Positions 11,096 through 21,928 of a stretch of DNA of 64,000 nucleotides are shown here, piece by piece. How positions within the stretch are numbered: position 1 is the first letter of the stretch; the number at the start of each line of letters is the position of its first letter. Both the position numbers and the translations under genes were made by a program. The notes under the pieces are model-generated. The model made no database searches, was not told the origin of the DNA, and was given only the letters and a program-made list of their open reading frames with translations. Source of the DNA: Gymnopilus junonius (taxonomy: Eukaryota > Basidiomycota > Agaricomycetes > Agaricales > Galerinaceae). The stretch is from contig JADNYJ010000067.1 of assembly GCA_015501075.1 (NCBI GenBank), positions 62,001 to 126,000 on the forward strand, written 5' to 3'.

Positions 11096-12088
11096 TCATG
11101 CCGACTTGCCATCCATTCCTTGCTCCACCAGCTCGCCTACCCAACGTTCAAATGCATCTTGGTCCATGTTTCCTTGCTCATCAAAGAAGAAGCCGTATGA
11201 TTTTGAGGCCTTTGTTCGCCCTTTGGCTAGAAGAGATTTACCGCCGTTGGTGGACCGCACGTATGATACACCAAGTTGATAAGAGGGGGCGTTGGAAGGT
11301 GAGGGAGACGTTGAAAAATGAGAGGGTGATATTGTGGTTGAAGAGATGTGAATACGCTCGGTGATGATCTGTACATGGTGGATGAGAGAGAATATGTTGA
11401 AAAGGACGCAAGTGGACAGACCCTTTTCGAAAGCGTCTTCCGCTTTCCAACAAAGATCGTATTCCCCTCAATGAAGTAGGCATAGAGGGTTTGTGCCACA
11501 GTCAGCAAAATGTATCTGTTACAGGAGCGTTAGGTCGTGACAGATATAGCGAAGACGAGAAAAACGCACACTACAAGTCCAATTGACACCACTGGTTTGG
11601 ACTTCTCAAAATCAACTTTATAACCATACAAAGCCGTGCCAGCGGCCACGAAAACGCTTAGCCATCCGAGTCCGAGGCGTACATCCGTATGTAGATGTAT
11701 TTGCTTGAATAACTCCGGCCGTGACAGATACTACATAGGCGAGACTTCGTCAGTATATGAAGCTTTGGAATCGAAATGAGATCGAAATTAAGTTAGCATG
11801 GGGTGGAACATGGTAAAATCATGAAATTGGGCTATCTTTGTGGAGTCAGAAGGGCACTCACGCGCTTCACAGCGTCATCACAGGCATTCTTCAGTTCGTA
11901 ACATTTGCGTTGTTCACTTTGACCACATCTCGGTCGACTGTAGTTGTTATTGATAGTGGTCCAGCAGGGCGCTCTGATTCAGGAGACGGTGGTGATCTTG
12001 TGCGGCTAGGGCTGGGTGTTCGTGCTGAAGTTCTGGCTCCTGATGAGCTGCTGACCTCGAGACTGGGAGCCTTTTTTGAGCGAGCCAT
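11096..12088 (-). CDS. SPC2: Signal peptidase complex subunit 2, one frameshift
   Basis: This is a non-catalytic ER-membrane subunit of the signal peptidase complex, which trims signal peptides during secretion. The Ser/Pro-rich cytosolic N-terminus starts MARSKKAPSLEVSSSS and leads to TTTVDRDVVKVNNANVT. Later exons give YLSRPELFKQIHLHTDVRLG and WLSVFVAAGTALYGYKVDF, ILLTVAQTLYAYFIEGNTIF (second membrane segment) and VGKRKTLSKR. The end is EQGMDGKSA at 11096. The family has two membrane segments with both ends in the cytosol, as seen here. In exon 1 the frame breaks near 11896: one missing base between VNNANVT and LKNACDDAVKR. The complex is normally essential, so a sequence error is the likely explanation. 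Confidence 0.93.
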
Positions 12089-13388
12089 GGGCTGTGGTAT
12101 ATTATGAAGAAGGATAGATTTGGGTATTAAGAGGAAGAGATGGTGGTCATGAACAATGGCTGTCTCGCTCAGCGCGACACTACAGTGTGACTTTCGCGAC
12201 GTGTCGCACTGGCCCGCCACGTGCAATTCCCACGCTTCTCTCCTCTTCAATGAAATTTGTCACCCCGGGCCTTTGACTTCATCTCTCTTTTTGCATGTCA
12301 TTCCTCTTCAAAGCTTCATGTTGGACCACTATCATGTTACACTGTGACCGAACTCCATATTCTGTGAACCCTATTACCATGCATGTTGCATTTTGTGGCC
12401 TTTTTAAGAGGCGCGAAAGCGTCGTGTTTATGCAAGCCACTGTCTTCATGCTCCATGTCTCGATGGTATGAGGTCTATGAGTAAACTGATACACCATCGA
12501 CATACCGTCGACGCTGTGGCACTTGTAAATACTTCTTTTGTTTTTTCTTGGCCTCCAAGTTGTTTTGTAGCTCATTTACTTGCCTGTGAGCACCTAGGCC
12601 GCCAGCCAAACCTCAGATTCGGATCATTTCTTATTCTTGGCATGTCTTTTATCTCTGTCTATTCCTATAGGCCCCTCGTTTTGTGGATGGTCGTTGATTT
12701 CTCCATTATTGTCGAGAAAGGATATATGATATGTTTTCTGTTATTTGCTTGATAATTTTTTCTCGCGTTTCTATGGGATTCCCCCACCAGGTCAGGAACC
12801 TAATACCTTTGTTCTCGCCTTGGTAAACGCTCAGGATAGACCCTTCTTGGACTTTCCAGCTATTTACTACCCTGGTTTGCTCAGTACGATCAGATTTCAT
12901 CCCACCTTACAGAGTAGAACGGCATTTCGAAATCACCACATGGTCAGTAACCTTCTATGTGAATGACAAAACTACGGGAGTATTGACGACGTGCTTCCGA
13001 CAGATCGTTCTCTAGCGCCTGGTTTTTTTTTAGCTGATTTTGGCAGAGGCTAAGCGTCTGCGCAGATATCCCGATTTATCGGCGAATTATTCCATCAGTA
13101 GTTTCTCACACTGGCGCATTTGAAGACAAGCATATTACATTTCCAGTTCGTCTAGCGTCTGCGCACGTCTCACGCCTTCCTGGGTACCCAAACTTGGTCA
13201 TTTGGCTGAGGTAAGGATCGATGTTCACGGTTATACGTGAGTTCGTGTCAACTCTCTCCCCAACGCTAATCACATCAACCGGAGCCCTTGTGAATTTCCA
13301 CTGACGCTTACAACCGTGGTTTAACTCATCTCGGGCGCTCCGGAAGGACCTCCTCCCAATACGGACGCTATCGACACACGAAATGATG
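12089..13388. other. No gene recognised
   Basis: This is the SPC2 promoter side. Small frames at 12468-12966 and 13106-13405 have no domain, splice structure or family resemblance. Confidence 0.4.
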
Positions 13389-13490
13389 ACACGGCGGACA
13401 ATCAAATGTCAAGTCGGCCAGGGACTTGTCCTGTCAAATTATCACGGAAGTCAACCCGATAAGTACTTGCCGGTCACACGGCATGTGTCA
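13389..13490 (-). repeat. Conserved non-coding block, copy 1
   Basis: Read on the minus strand, this matches 53949-54051 at roughly three quarters identity by eye. A 31-base stretch (13389-13419 versus 54021-54051) is identical. It lies about 205 bases after the stop of the membrane-protein gene at 13697; the second copy lies about 220 bases after the stop of its paralogue. No frame in it looks coding. Confidence 0.8.
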
Positions 13491-13696
13491 CATATTAATT
13501 AGCTAAGGCACCTGCTCCAATCCTTTGGAGCCGAATATGGCTCACAAGGCAGTTTAGAGACGCATACTTAGACTTGGTACTGATCTCAAAAAATGGTATT
13601 GATGTGCAGAAAGAACATAGACAGGTAAGTAGCAACATAGAAATTAACTTAGAATCCATAATGGATTTATAGTTTAGTGAGGAAGGTGGAAAGACA

Positions 13697-14882
13697 TCAA
13701 ACGAGAGTAGACAGGATGGTAGAAAGCGAAGTGGTCGAAATTTGGCCAAGTGGTATAACTTCGGGACCCAGCACAGTGGTGCCAGTCAAGACATTCGTGA
13801 TAGCCTTTGGTCGAATTTCGTCTGAATCCATACCTTCAAGAAGAACAGTCCGATTCTGGTTCCCAACATTCTTTCGATAAAGCCAGCGGCAAAATGTGCC
13901 AATGAAAATAGGCATATTGGATGCTATGAGAGAAGTAATGGCCTGCGGTATTGGTTCAGTCTTCTTGATGAAAGCTGATGGCGACTTTACTCACCACAAG
14001 ATGGACCAGAGAAAAGACAACCATAGGATACCCAGACAGATGGCTGATGTATAATGTCCAGCAAACAATACCAATAATGAGTGTCAATGCTGTACTGGAG
14101 AATCCAAAGACGAGCAAGCTTTTGCGAAAGCGTTCTGATCCAAAGTCGACGCCGAAGAGCATCATGTAGTTCATGCGAATGGTTGCAATGTCTGCAATAA
14201 TGTCGGCTGATGTATGCAGGTCAGAATATATAAGCTGCTTGGGTAGTGTCTCTTACCAAGCAACGCGAAAACGACCAATCGCATTGGCAGGATGCAGATA
14301 CATGGCCCACGTTCTGTGCAGTTTGTCTCCTCGTTGCAGGTGGTAGCGCTCAGGATGCTGAATACAATCCCTGCACTGAGATCCGCAGCAGCAAGAGTGA
14401 GGCACTGCCTAACTGGACGTTTGAGTTTGCGAGTTGCATATACCCGACCTGTGGCCATGGCGAGACTGGCTCTTGATAACCTGCCACGATGTCAAGGTCG
14501 ATCGCGAGGTCAATAATTCACGAGAGATAAGCTCACCAAACAACCAAGAAAAAAATAGAAAAGAGGAGGTGGTGTTGGCTTTGAAAGGTGATTTCTGTGA
14601 CTGAGTATGATTTTGAGCCACAGGACGTCGAAAGTAAGGATGTTGCACCGACCGTCTGACAGAAGCACGACAACCAAGAACGAATCCCCCACAGTCGACA
14701 GGAACGTCAAAAGGTCATCAAACCAAAGGCCATAGGAAAAAAGTCGGTGGAGTAGCCGGGTTCCGCTGATGGTCAGAATAGTTAGGTGAGCAGCGAGGAG
14801 GAAACTGAGGTTGCCTGCAATTGCATCTTTTAAAAACAGGGGGATGGGATGAATGTGATATATTACCTGCTGAAATATCCAT
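13697..14882 (-). CDS. Multi-pass membrane protein, paralogue of 52670-53727
   Basis: The start MDISAGNLSFLLAAHLTIL spans a first intron at 14867-ish. Further exons give GLWFDDLLTFLSTVGDSFLV, MATGRVYATRKLKRPVRQCL, IVFSILSATTCNEETNCTER, MRLVVFALL, a helix ALTLIIGIVCWTLYISHLSG and NMPIFIGTFCRWLYRKNV. The tail is polar and ends at TGA 13697-13699. About seven hydrophobic segments are expected, as in the many unannotated seven-helix-like proteins of mushrooms. A Cys-rich loop between two helices (C..E..C..R..C.C) is shared with the paralogue. The function is unknown; a sensory or transport role would be a guess. Confidence 0.78.
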
Positions 14883-15879
14883 GCTGGCCGAAGAAATATT
14901 TTAAAAAGGGCAGGAGAAGACTTGCAGAAGGTTGTGATTGCAAGAGAGGATACAGGGGACAGAAGAACTCTAAAGTCAGGCTAGACAGCTTTATATATCG
15001 AAATCGTACCGTAAAACATTGTCTGTGCGTGAGATTTCAGTGGTGATGCAACCTGGGTTGCATCCGTTTGGTTCAGCAGTTCGACCTCAAACGGCCGGCA
15101 CCATCATCCAGAGTGAAGATACCTCACGACGCTTTGCATATGTAGATTTATGGCCTGTAATGGTGCCTGCAGGAAGAATTTGCCTTCGGCTTCCTGGCTT
15201 TATGTCTGAGAAAGGTTATAGGCTTCAACGCCATGAGTAGCCCATTGACCTATTGACGAAAGCCTTGTCGTAAAAGGAGAGAGAAAATGGTAGATAAAAT
15301 AAAATCTATTCTATAACGGAGGAAAGCGCCGTCATTGCAGCCTGAACACTTTGAACCATGACGCACCAGTTCGAGCGAAAGCTCAAATACGTTTGCTTCT
15401 AAATGTAGCCTTCGCACTAAACAGGAGGGTATGTCAATTGAATTTACCATCACAAAGAAAGTCCTTACCTCCTCACTTTTTAACTTCCATTGCCTGTACG
15501 CTCGAAATCGACACAACCTTTATTTCTGACGTCCCACTACAATGTCCAGTCGAGCGGTATCTTGATTAAATATGTTCTAGATGTCTTCCACTGGCTCTCC
15601 GCTTACACAGATTATACATTCCAGGACAGACATTTTCAAGCTAATAGCAAAAGGGCATTTCGACTTCAACACATACGCGTAGCTCGGACAACGAGCGCTT
15701 CTGTTTGCCGAGATGGATGATACCACCGAGCATTTTACGGGCGGTAGCGACAGAGAAGAGAGGGTTTTATCCATCATCGACTACGGATCACTGCGACTGA
15801 GGGATATAACACTCGAATGTCTGAAATGAGGCAATCAATATAAACAGCAGGTAAGCGTGTAATTAGATGTCGGAACTGA
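14883..15879. other. No gene recognised
   Basis: This is the promoter side of the membrane-protein gene. Short frames near 15250-15720 show no family signal. Confidence 0.4.
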
Positions 15880-17070
15880 AGACTTACATGGGCTGCAGTG
15901 CATAGATGATTATTCCTGCCACATAGGCTTCTTTAGAATAGCCGCACTCAACTGTGACAAAAAAAAGATGGATGGATGGATATCTAGCATTGGAACAACG
16001 TGGGCACAGTGGCCATCTTAATTTCAACTGGAGTGCGTCGAGTGACCATATATTCCTGTCAATGCCATTGATACTGAAAATAATAGGAATGAACTTCCGA
16101 GCGTAGTGGTGTCCCCCTGTGGGCAGGTTCACACCTGAACCTGCGGCCTGGACTATCCCTAGTACTTGTCGAAATGACCCCAGTGAAATGACCAGGGTGT
16201 CCAACGACTGAACTCACGATGCCTCGCATATACTGAAATGTGGGCAATCAATGGCTAGACGAGCTATATGGATAACATACATCGCGACGTGGGCAAGACA
16301 AACTGAGCCTCCTATAATCAAGCCATTGGGATCCAAATACCTGGTATGCAGTTATACAATATAAATTTCCGTTTAATGAATTGGCAAGTGTTGCTCACTT
16401 AATCTGCCTTAAAGGGTATTCCAATCCTCGATGCTTTACATTGTTAGCGAGACAGATATGCAGGCCTCTTGAACATTCTGGAACGTTCTGGCCACTGCGA
16501 GCCACATGTCCGCGTACAAACTTCGCAGAAATGGGTCAGCTCTTGGGGCTTAGAAAAAATCTAAATCCAGGTAAAAAAAAAAATAAGGCCAAAGGAAGGT
16601 AAAGTAATATCCTGAGAGTCATATTCTATAAGCTGATATTCCATAGTGTTGATCAGAAAAATTTGCATGCTTATCTTTTATCCAATTTTGAGGTTCGGCC
16701 AACTCTTGCCACAATTAAGAGGTTAAGAGTAGGCTATGTGACCATATAGTCGGCGACTTACTGACTGGGAACTTCATATCAATACAGGGGGTTTTTCATC
16801 AAGGCTGCTCATAGGTATAAAATTGCAGGGGAGGTGTGATGCGAGAAGGTATTCCCATCGATTCTTTAAATGTCGCAGATGTCGGGAGCAAGTTGAATTG
16901 ATGAAGCCAGACATCACCTCTTTTGCGATTAGCAAAACAAAATAAACGAGAAAATATTCTTGGAAATAGAAGAACGCACGCGGCGACGTCTGGCTTGTAC
17001 AGATAGCCTTCGCTTTGAGGAAGAGAAGGTATAATGGTCGACAAAACTTGGAGACGACTCACTGTTGCCA
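15880..17070 (-). pseudogene. Possible membrane-protein remnant, RTA1-like at best
   Basis: Scattered minus-strand stretches have a membrane-protein look: PQSEGYLYKPDVAACVLLF near 17010, YLDPNGLIIGGSVCLAHVAM near 16300, and FRQVLGIVQAAGSGVNLP near 16160. The last resembles the QAAGSG motif of RTA1-like lipid-translocation proteins. I cannot build a continuous spliced frame, and the expected later helices are missing. This may be a decayed copy or a chance likeness. Confidence 0.25.
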
Positions 17071-17601
17071 CCCCCTGTGGTTAGGGTTTAAGAAATCGAC
17101 CTTTCCTACATGTCTTACTGTCTCGTCCTATGGTCTTAATATTACCGCTGAAAGGAAGGTTACGGACGTCAAGTAGCATAAGTTGCAAGTCAGGCTCAAG
17201 ATGGCAGGATTTTCCGAGTCCCTACTCTCTGTTCGATCGACGGAAGTTCAGCAAGAGATCAATGGCAGGATATTTGCTACGGAATATGGACGCCCCAGGT
17301 ACTGTACAACAGCACCTTGGTACGTGCCGTATTTGTGGAAACAACATGCACGCAGTTAATTTGAATTCAGCGCCTACTCTCAAAATTGGCGCGTTCGAAA
17401 TTCAAACGGACAACGGCGCTCCTTCTGATTCCAACGCTCTCTTGACTAAGCCTACAACTTCGATTCTGCCATGCGGTGGCGCACATAAAGATGCCCGGAA
17501 ATAATCACGCTGCACAGTAAGCCTAAAAGGAGGTGAGTCATTCCGCCATCGCTTATTGCAAGTCTGATATATATGTTCCACAGCTAGCAACTCCGCAGAA
17601 C

Positions 17602-18660
17602 ATGGCCTCCTCGAGTGTCCTTCCTTCCACAGTCTTCGACTATGTCGACCGCTTGCAGGATGAATCCAAACAGTCCAGCATTTACAACTCCAAGCTCTCC
17701 GAAATAGGCGGCCTCGTCTCCTCCAGTCGCCAAGTTTTCATCCGACGCGTCGACTCCCCTCAGCAGGAGGCCGAAGAAGAAGAGGCACACGAAAATCCAG
17801 AGTTCAAACTCCCCAGTAAGAAATCTCTGTTCGTTATTGTCGGGGGAAATGCTCTGTTCCAGGTGCGCAATGGGGTCTAAATATTTGAATATCAGCCAAC
17901 TCCCATTTTCAAGATGTCTTTCTTTATGATCGTTTCCTCGGCCAGCATTTATGCTGAGCTTCTCGGAGGAACGGCCACTTTCTCGGGTCTCATTATCGGT
18001 ATCCCTCCAGCTATCTCTGGCTTATCGCTCTTGTTTATCTCTCGCTATGATGGAGGTATGCTGCTTCATCTACCACCCCTGTACAACAACCAACCCCTCA
18101 CCGAGCAATTAACCCAAACCACAGGTCGATATGATGTGCCCCTGAACATGGCCTACATATCCCTCGTCCTGGGAAACATCCTTTATGCACTCGCCTACCG
18201 TGCGCAATGGCTCTACCTTCTCCTCATCGGCCAAATAATAACCGGTCTCAGCTTCATCGCATTCATGTACTCCAAGCGGTTCTGCACCGACCCTCGTCTC
18301 GTCGGTATCCGCAGACGCACCACACTCGCCGGCTTGCTTGTCGTCGGTCAGGCGTTTGGTTTCTCAGCGGGCCCCTTTTTCAGTGGTCTCCTTTACAAAG
18401 TCGGGTTTGGAAATGAGGTCTTTAATAGTGTCACTAGCCCTGGATGGATCGTAGCTGGCGTATTCACGATCTTCCTTGTCTTGAGTAACCTATTATTGGA
18501 GGACGTCCCCCGTGCCAGAGATCAGCCAATAGAACTACAATCTCCCACCTCTCAACTGCCAACTGCCACAGTCGAAGCCAAAGCCGGAGCAGCGACCCCT
18601 CGTTCTTGTTCACCAACTCCGACGCCTACGCCTACAGACGCCTCATTAGAAGAGCATCTA
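17602..18660 (+). pseudogene. MFS transporter, N-terminal half only
   Basis: Clean exons (start MASSSVLPSTVFDYVDRLQD; introns after GGNALFQ and after ISRYDGG) encode a polar N-terminal tail and then about six membrane helices. These include FFMIVSSASIYAELLGGTA, PLNMAYISLVLGNILYALA, LLIGQIITGLSFIAFMYSK and RTTLAGLLVVGQAFGFSAG. VGIRRRTTLAG and AFGFSAGPF are typical of a major facilitator group seen in many fungi. After LLLEDVPRARDQ the central loop begins, but the second set of six helices never follows. The frame instead runs on into ARM-repeat sequence. A half transporter is not expected to work alone. Confidence 0.8.
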
Positions 18661-18689
18661 CAACACTCTGAACAACGAATTCGCGCTCC

Positions 18690-19142
18690 AGCACAACAAG
18701 TATGGCATGACCTTGTATGCAACTCTACCACAGCCCGTTCAAAAATTGTCCACGACAATCCCCTCGATGTCGTCTTCGAGCTCTGCGGCTCTCAGTATGA
18801 TGATGTTGTCATCCTGGGCGCTAAATGCTGCTTATACATGGCAGTCGAGATTACGAAGGCCGGCGTCATCCCTACCAAGAAACCAAGAAACTTGTTACCT
18901 TGCTGAGTCACACGAACCTGCTCCTGCGACAGGCTGCATTACAGGGTGTTCAAGCTGCTTCAGAGAGCAGTGACGGAAACTGCAAAGTACTCTTGGAGGC
19001 AGAAGCATTCAAGGCTCTGCAAACATTTTTCGAAACGTACCCGAAAGTCCTCCCAGATAATGCACAGAAGATTCTCACACGTTTAGCACCTTTCTTGCAT
19101 ATGTCTTCTGAGGCATGCGCCGGGTTCCTACAACTTCTTGAG
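18690..19142 (+). pseudogene. ARM-repeat protein fragment fused in frame to the MFS half
   Basis: The MFS frame continues without a stop into NPLDVVFELCGSQYDD and VVILGAKCCLYMAVEITKAG. It shifts frame between about 18865 and 18885, and goes on as LVTLLSHTNLLLRQAALQG, DGNCKVLLEAEAFKALQTFF and AQKILTRLAPFLHMSSEACA. Regular Leu/Ala helices about 40 residues apart fit an armadillo-type fold. It ends at LLQ-type sequence ..FLQLLE beside the inversion point 19145-19151. If the inversion is undone, a GT..AG intron joins it in phase to 36536 on the minus strand. The protein family is not identified. Confidence 0.6.
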
Positions 19143-19144
19143 TA

Positions 19145-19151
19145 ATGTCCT
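19145..19151 (+). other. Left inversion breakpoint 7-mer ATGTCCT
   Basis: This sits between the end of the ARM fragment and the first exon of the MSH4 middle piece. The same 7-mer occurs in inverse orientation at 36569-36575, where the MSH4 N-terminal piece stops. Confidence 0.75.
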
Positions 19152-19163
19152 TGATTGTTACAG

Positions 19164-20575
19164 TACAAAGCTCTATTGAGGCAAGACTTGATGTCGTTGA
19201 AGGTTTTCATGGTGGCTATTAGGCTTGGCAGATTCCATTGACTGATGTTTTTCTCAGAGCTCATCAACAAGGAAAATTTGTTTACCTGTGTCCGCGATGC
19301 GCTGAAGACACTCAACAAAATGGATTTTGACAAGCTGATTGCCGCGGTATTCTCTTTCAATTTATCTCCTTTGAAAAACTTCTTATTTAGATAACTCAGC
19401 TAGCGTCGTCCAAAGCTAAAATCACAACCAGTGGTAGGCCAGCATCTCAAAGAGTGCTTCAGGTTCTCAACCTTCGGAATGTTGTCAAGAATCTGCCAGT
19501 ACTTCGCAAGGCTTTAGAAGGTAGTCAATCGCAATTACTTCAAATCGTGTACCACGTACGTATGCACGTTGCGCATATGATTTGTTATTAACATACTGCT
19601 CTTCTGTTCAAGATGCTCTCTGAAGAAAGAATCGATAACATTGATCAATTGGTATCTGCACGTCTGAATGATGAAGTGGCGCTGCCAAAGGTCGTGTTGG
19701 TTGTAACTTCCTTTCATCCCGGCTGACAATATAGTTAGGGGGGTCTCGCAGCTGTTAATGCCCGAATATACGCTGTCAAAGCGAATTGCAATCGTTTACT
19801 CGATGTTGCAAGGAAGACTTATAAAGAAAACATTGGAGATATATATCAGCTGAACCGTACCCTTTCTGAAGAACATGATTTGTCTTTGAGCCTTGTCTAC
19901 CAAGAAACAGGGTTTGTTTTTGCTTTGAAGAAGAATGAACTGGAAGGAGAGTTGCCCAAGGGATTCGTAAACGTCTCTTTGAAGAAGGGCAGGTGGATGT
20001 TTTCGAGCATGGAGCTGGTGAGTGCCGCATGGTGTTAGTTTACCATTTTTACATCTAATTCTTTTGTACAGAAAAAGATGAACGCACGGATGAAGGATGC
20101 TTTGGATGAGACGCTGATATTAAGTGATAAGTATGTGTTATGTATACGCACGGGTGATCACTTTAAGCTTACTATTTCCATAGGATCGTACAGGATCTCA
20201 TTGCTGAAATTGTTGCCGATATTGGAGCCTTGTACAAGGCCTCTGAGGCTGTAATTCGTTCCCACCTTGTCCTCAAGTCCTCGCCGTTCAACTTATGCTT
20301 TGCTTCAGGTCGCTCTCGTTGACATGCTCTGGTCGTTTGCCCATGCTTCGATCAGTAAGTTCATATTTGACATCCTTGATCATTCGCTTTGTCTGATTAA
20401 ACTCCTAGTGCGTAATTATGGTATGCCATATATTCCAGTATGAAATACCCGACCTGAAGGTCACTGGATGCTTTCCCTCAGCTTTTCAATTAAGGTAGCT
20501 AATCCCCTTCACAACCTTAAGGGCGATGAAGTTTCTTCCTTACCTTTGCAGTCTGGCCGTCATCTCATTGTTTGA
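19164..20575 (+). pseudogene. MSH4: MSH4 middle piece (MutS core and clamp), ATPase missing
   Basis: MSH4 pairs with MSH5 in meiosis to stabilise crossover intermediates. Exons run SSIEARLDVVE, ELINKENLFTCVRDALKTLN, LNLRNVVKNLPVLRKALEG, MLSEERIDNIDQLVSARLND, AVNARIYAVKANCNRLLDVA, YKENIGDIYQLNRTLSEEHD, LVYQETGFVFALKKNELEG, FVNVSLKKGRWMFSSMELKK, MNARMKDALDETLILSDK, IVQDLIAEIVADIGALYKAS and LVDMLWSFAHASI. These cover MutS core and clamp helices in order, mostly in phase. It begins at a 3' splice site with no upstream exon here; the matching upstream part is at 36578-37657 on the other strand. It ends SGRHLIV then TGA (20573-20575), just where the Walker A domain should begin. No MutS ATPase motif was found in the window. 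Confidence 0.93.
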
Positions 20576-20590
20576 CGTACAATAGCTTTA

Positions 20591-21082
20591 TTACACGTTT
20601 TCAGGGTATGATGAACGTACTCTGTCATGACCACGGTGTCTGGGAAACTTGGGCTGGGCTGCCGTGAGTCTCTCAATACATACTCGCAGTTCCACGTTCT
20701 CCTATCATGCTCGTTCAGTAGGCATCTATACAAACAATGGATAGCCAACCAGTTTAGCCCAGGCAAGTGATGTCTCTGCTGATTCAAGAGCACTCTTGAG
20801 ACTATCGACCTTTCTCTCGAGCTTTTGTTCATTACGTCTTCGAAGCTCCAATTCATAATCTTTCGATTCTATAAGCATCTTTAATTGGTGGCTGTTATCT
20901 TCAGTGACCTGGGGAAGAAAAGGGTGGTGAAACCTTAGACTAAATTGACGGACAACAAAAAAAGTCTCACATACAATTCGCTGGTATGGTGCCGCATTCT
21001 TTCCCAGTATCGTATCTCTTAATGGCACTTCTTCAGGATGGTCGCCATTCAAAAATGAGAAGGTCGAAAGAACTTGACCCAT
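20591..21082 (-). CDS. Small coiled-coil protein, paralogue of 27751-28268
   Basis: Three exons give MGQVLSTFSFLNGDHPEEVP, a charged coiled coil (YELELRRRNEQKLERKVDSL, KSALESAETSLAWAKL) and ENVELRVCIERLTAAQPKFP, ending in a basic tail at TAA 20591-20593. The start is set by likeness to the second copy (MGHILSALSS); an ATG two codons further up is also in frame. Heptad-like spacing of Leu and Ala suggests a coiled coil. The function is unknown. It converges with the truncated end of MSH4, only 15 bases away. Confidence 0.6.
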
Positions 21083-21928
21083 GTTCAAGATAAGGATGGA
21101 ATCTTTGTGAATTTGGGAGCTTTATGCAATAGCAGCATATCCAAATGCAATTAGGATGTTAGAATGGTCGCTTTTGTCCATGGGAAAGCAAGGCAGAACG
21201 TCCGATTACCGCACTCCGACACTGATTGCATCACTGGTTCACCACGTACAGCAACAAGCTTCTTTGTGGAAGCTAGATTTCATATTGAATCGCTTTTGAT
21301 GATCTTTATTCTGGTAATTCAAGGAACAGGCAACGCAACTGAATTCAATTGCCCAACTGGACGCCATTGTTGATCGGAAACTTGCATCAAATCCATTGCA
21401 GGATGCTGAATCCCCATCTGTTTTCGGAACTTAGTTCTCCGGCGAGTACATGTCGCGGTAGATGGACTATCCTTAATTAGGTCAGTGCTCTTACAAATCT
21501 TAAGATACCGACTTTATCTGAACAACTTCTCTCACCCCTGAAATTCAGAATGTGGTTGCCGTATTCTGTCGAAGATTTAGCTCAGTTTTCCATTCCCTGA
21601 GATATGGCACTTTGCTCATAATTCCATGCCGTTGCTTACCTTATGGAATTGCAGGAAAATGCATATTTTGTAGAAGGACAATGGAAGGTTCAATCAGAAC
21701 ACCTCTGACCCAGTTTTATTCTCATGACGCTTCAGATTAGAGATGTCATAGTCAATAGCATGGTCATTCAGATGGGTTAGCCTGCCCACGACGGAAACTC
21801 AGCAAGAACGGAATATATTTTCGACTTCATTGACTCCTGGTTCAAATAAACAACTTGAGCTTATCCATTGTTTATTGTCCATCGCCACGTCCAGCCCGGT
21901 ATGTGTATAAGGGCAACTACTATGCTAA
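21083..21928. other. No gene recognised
   Basis: This is the upstream side of two divergent genes. An undetected first exon of the F-box gene may lie here. Confidence 0.4.

Noticed and set aside
18552..18758. Minus-strand frame opposite the MFS/ARM junction
   Set aside because: Shadow frame created by the Pro/Thr-rich repeat codons of the plus-strand protein.
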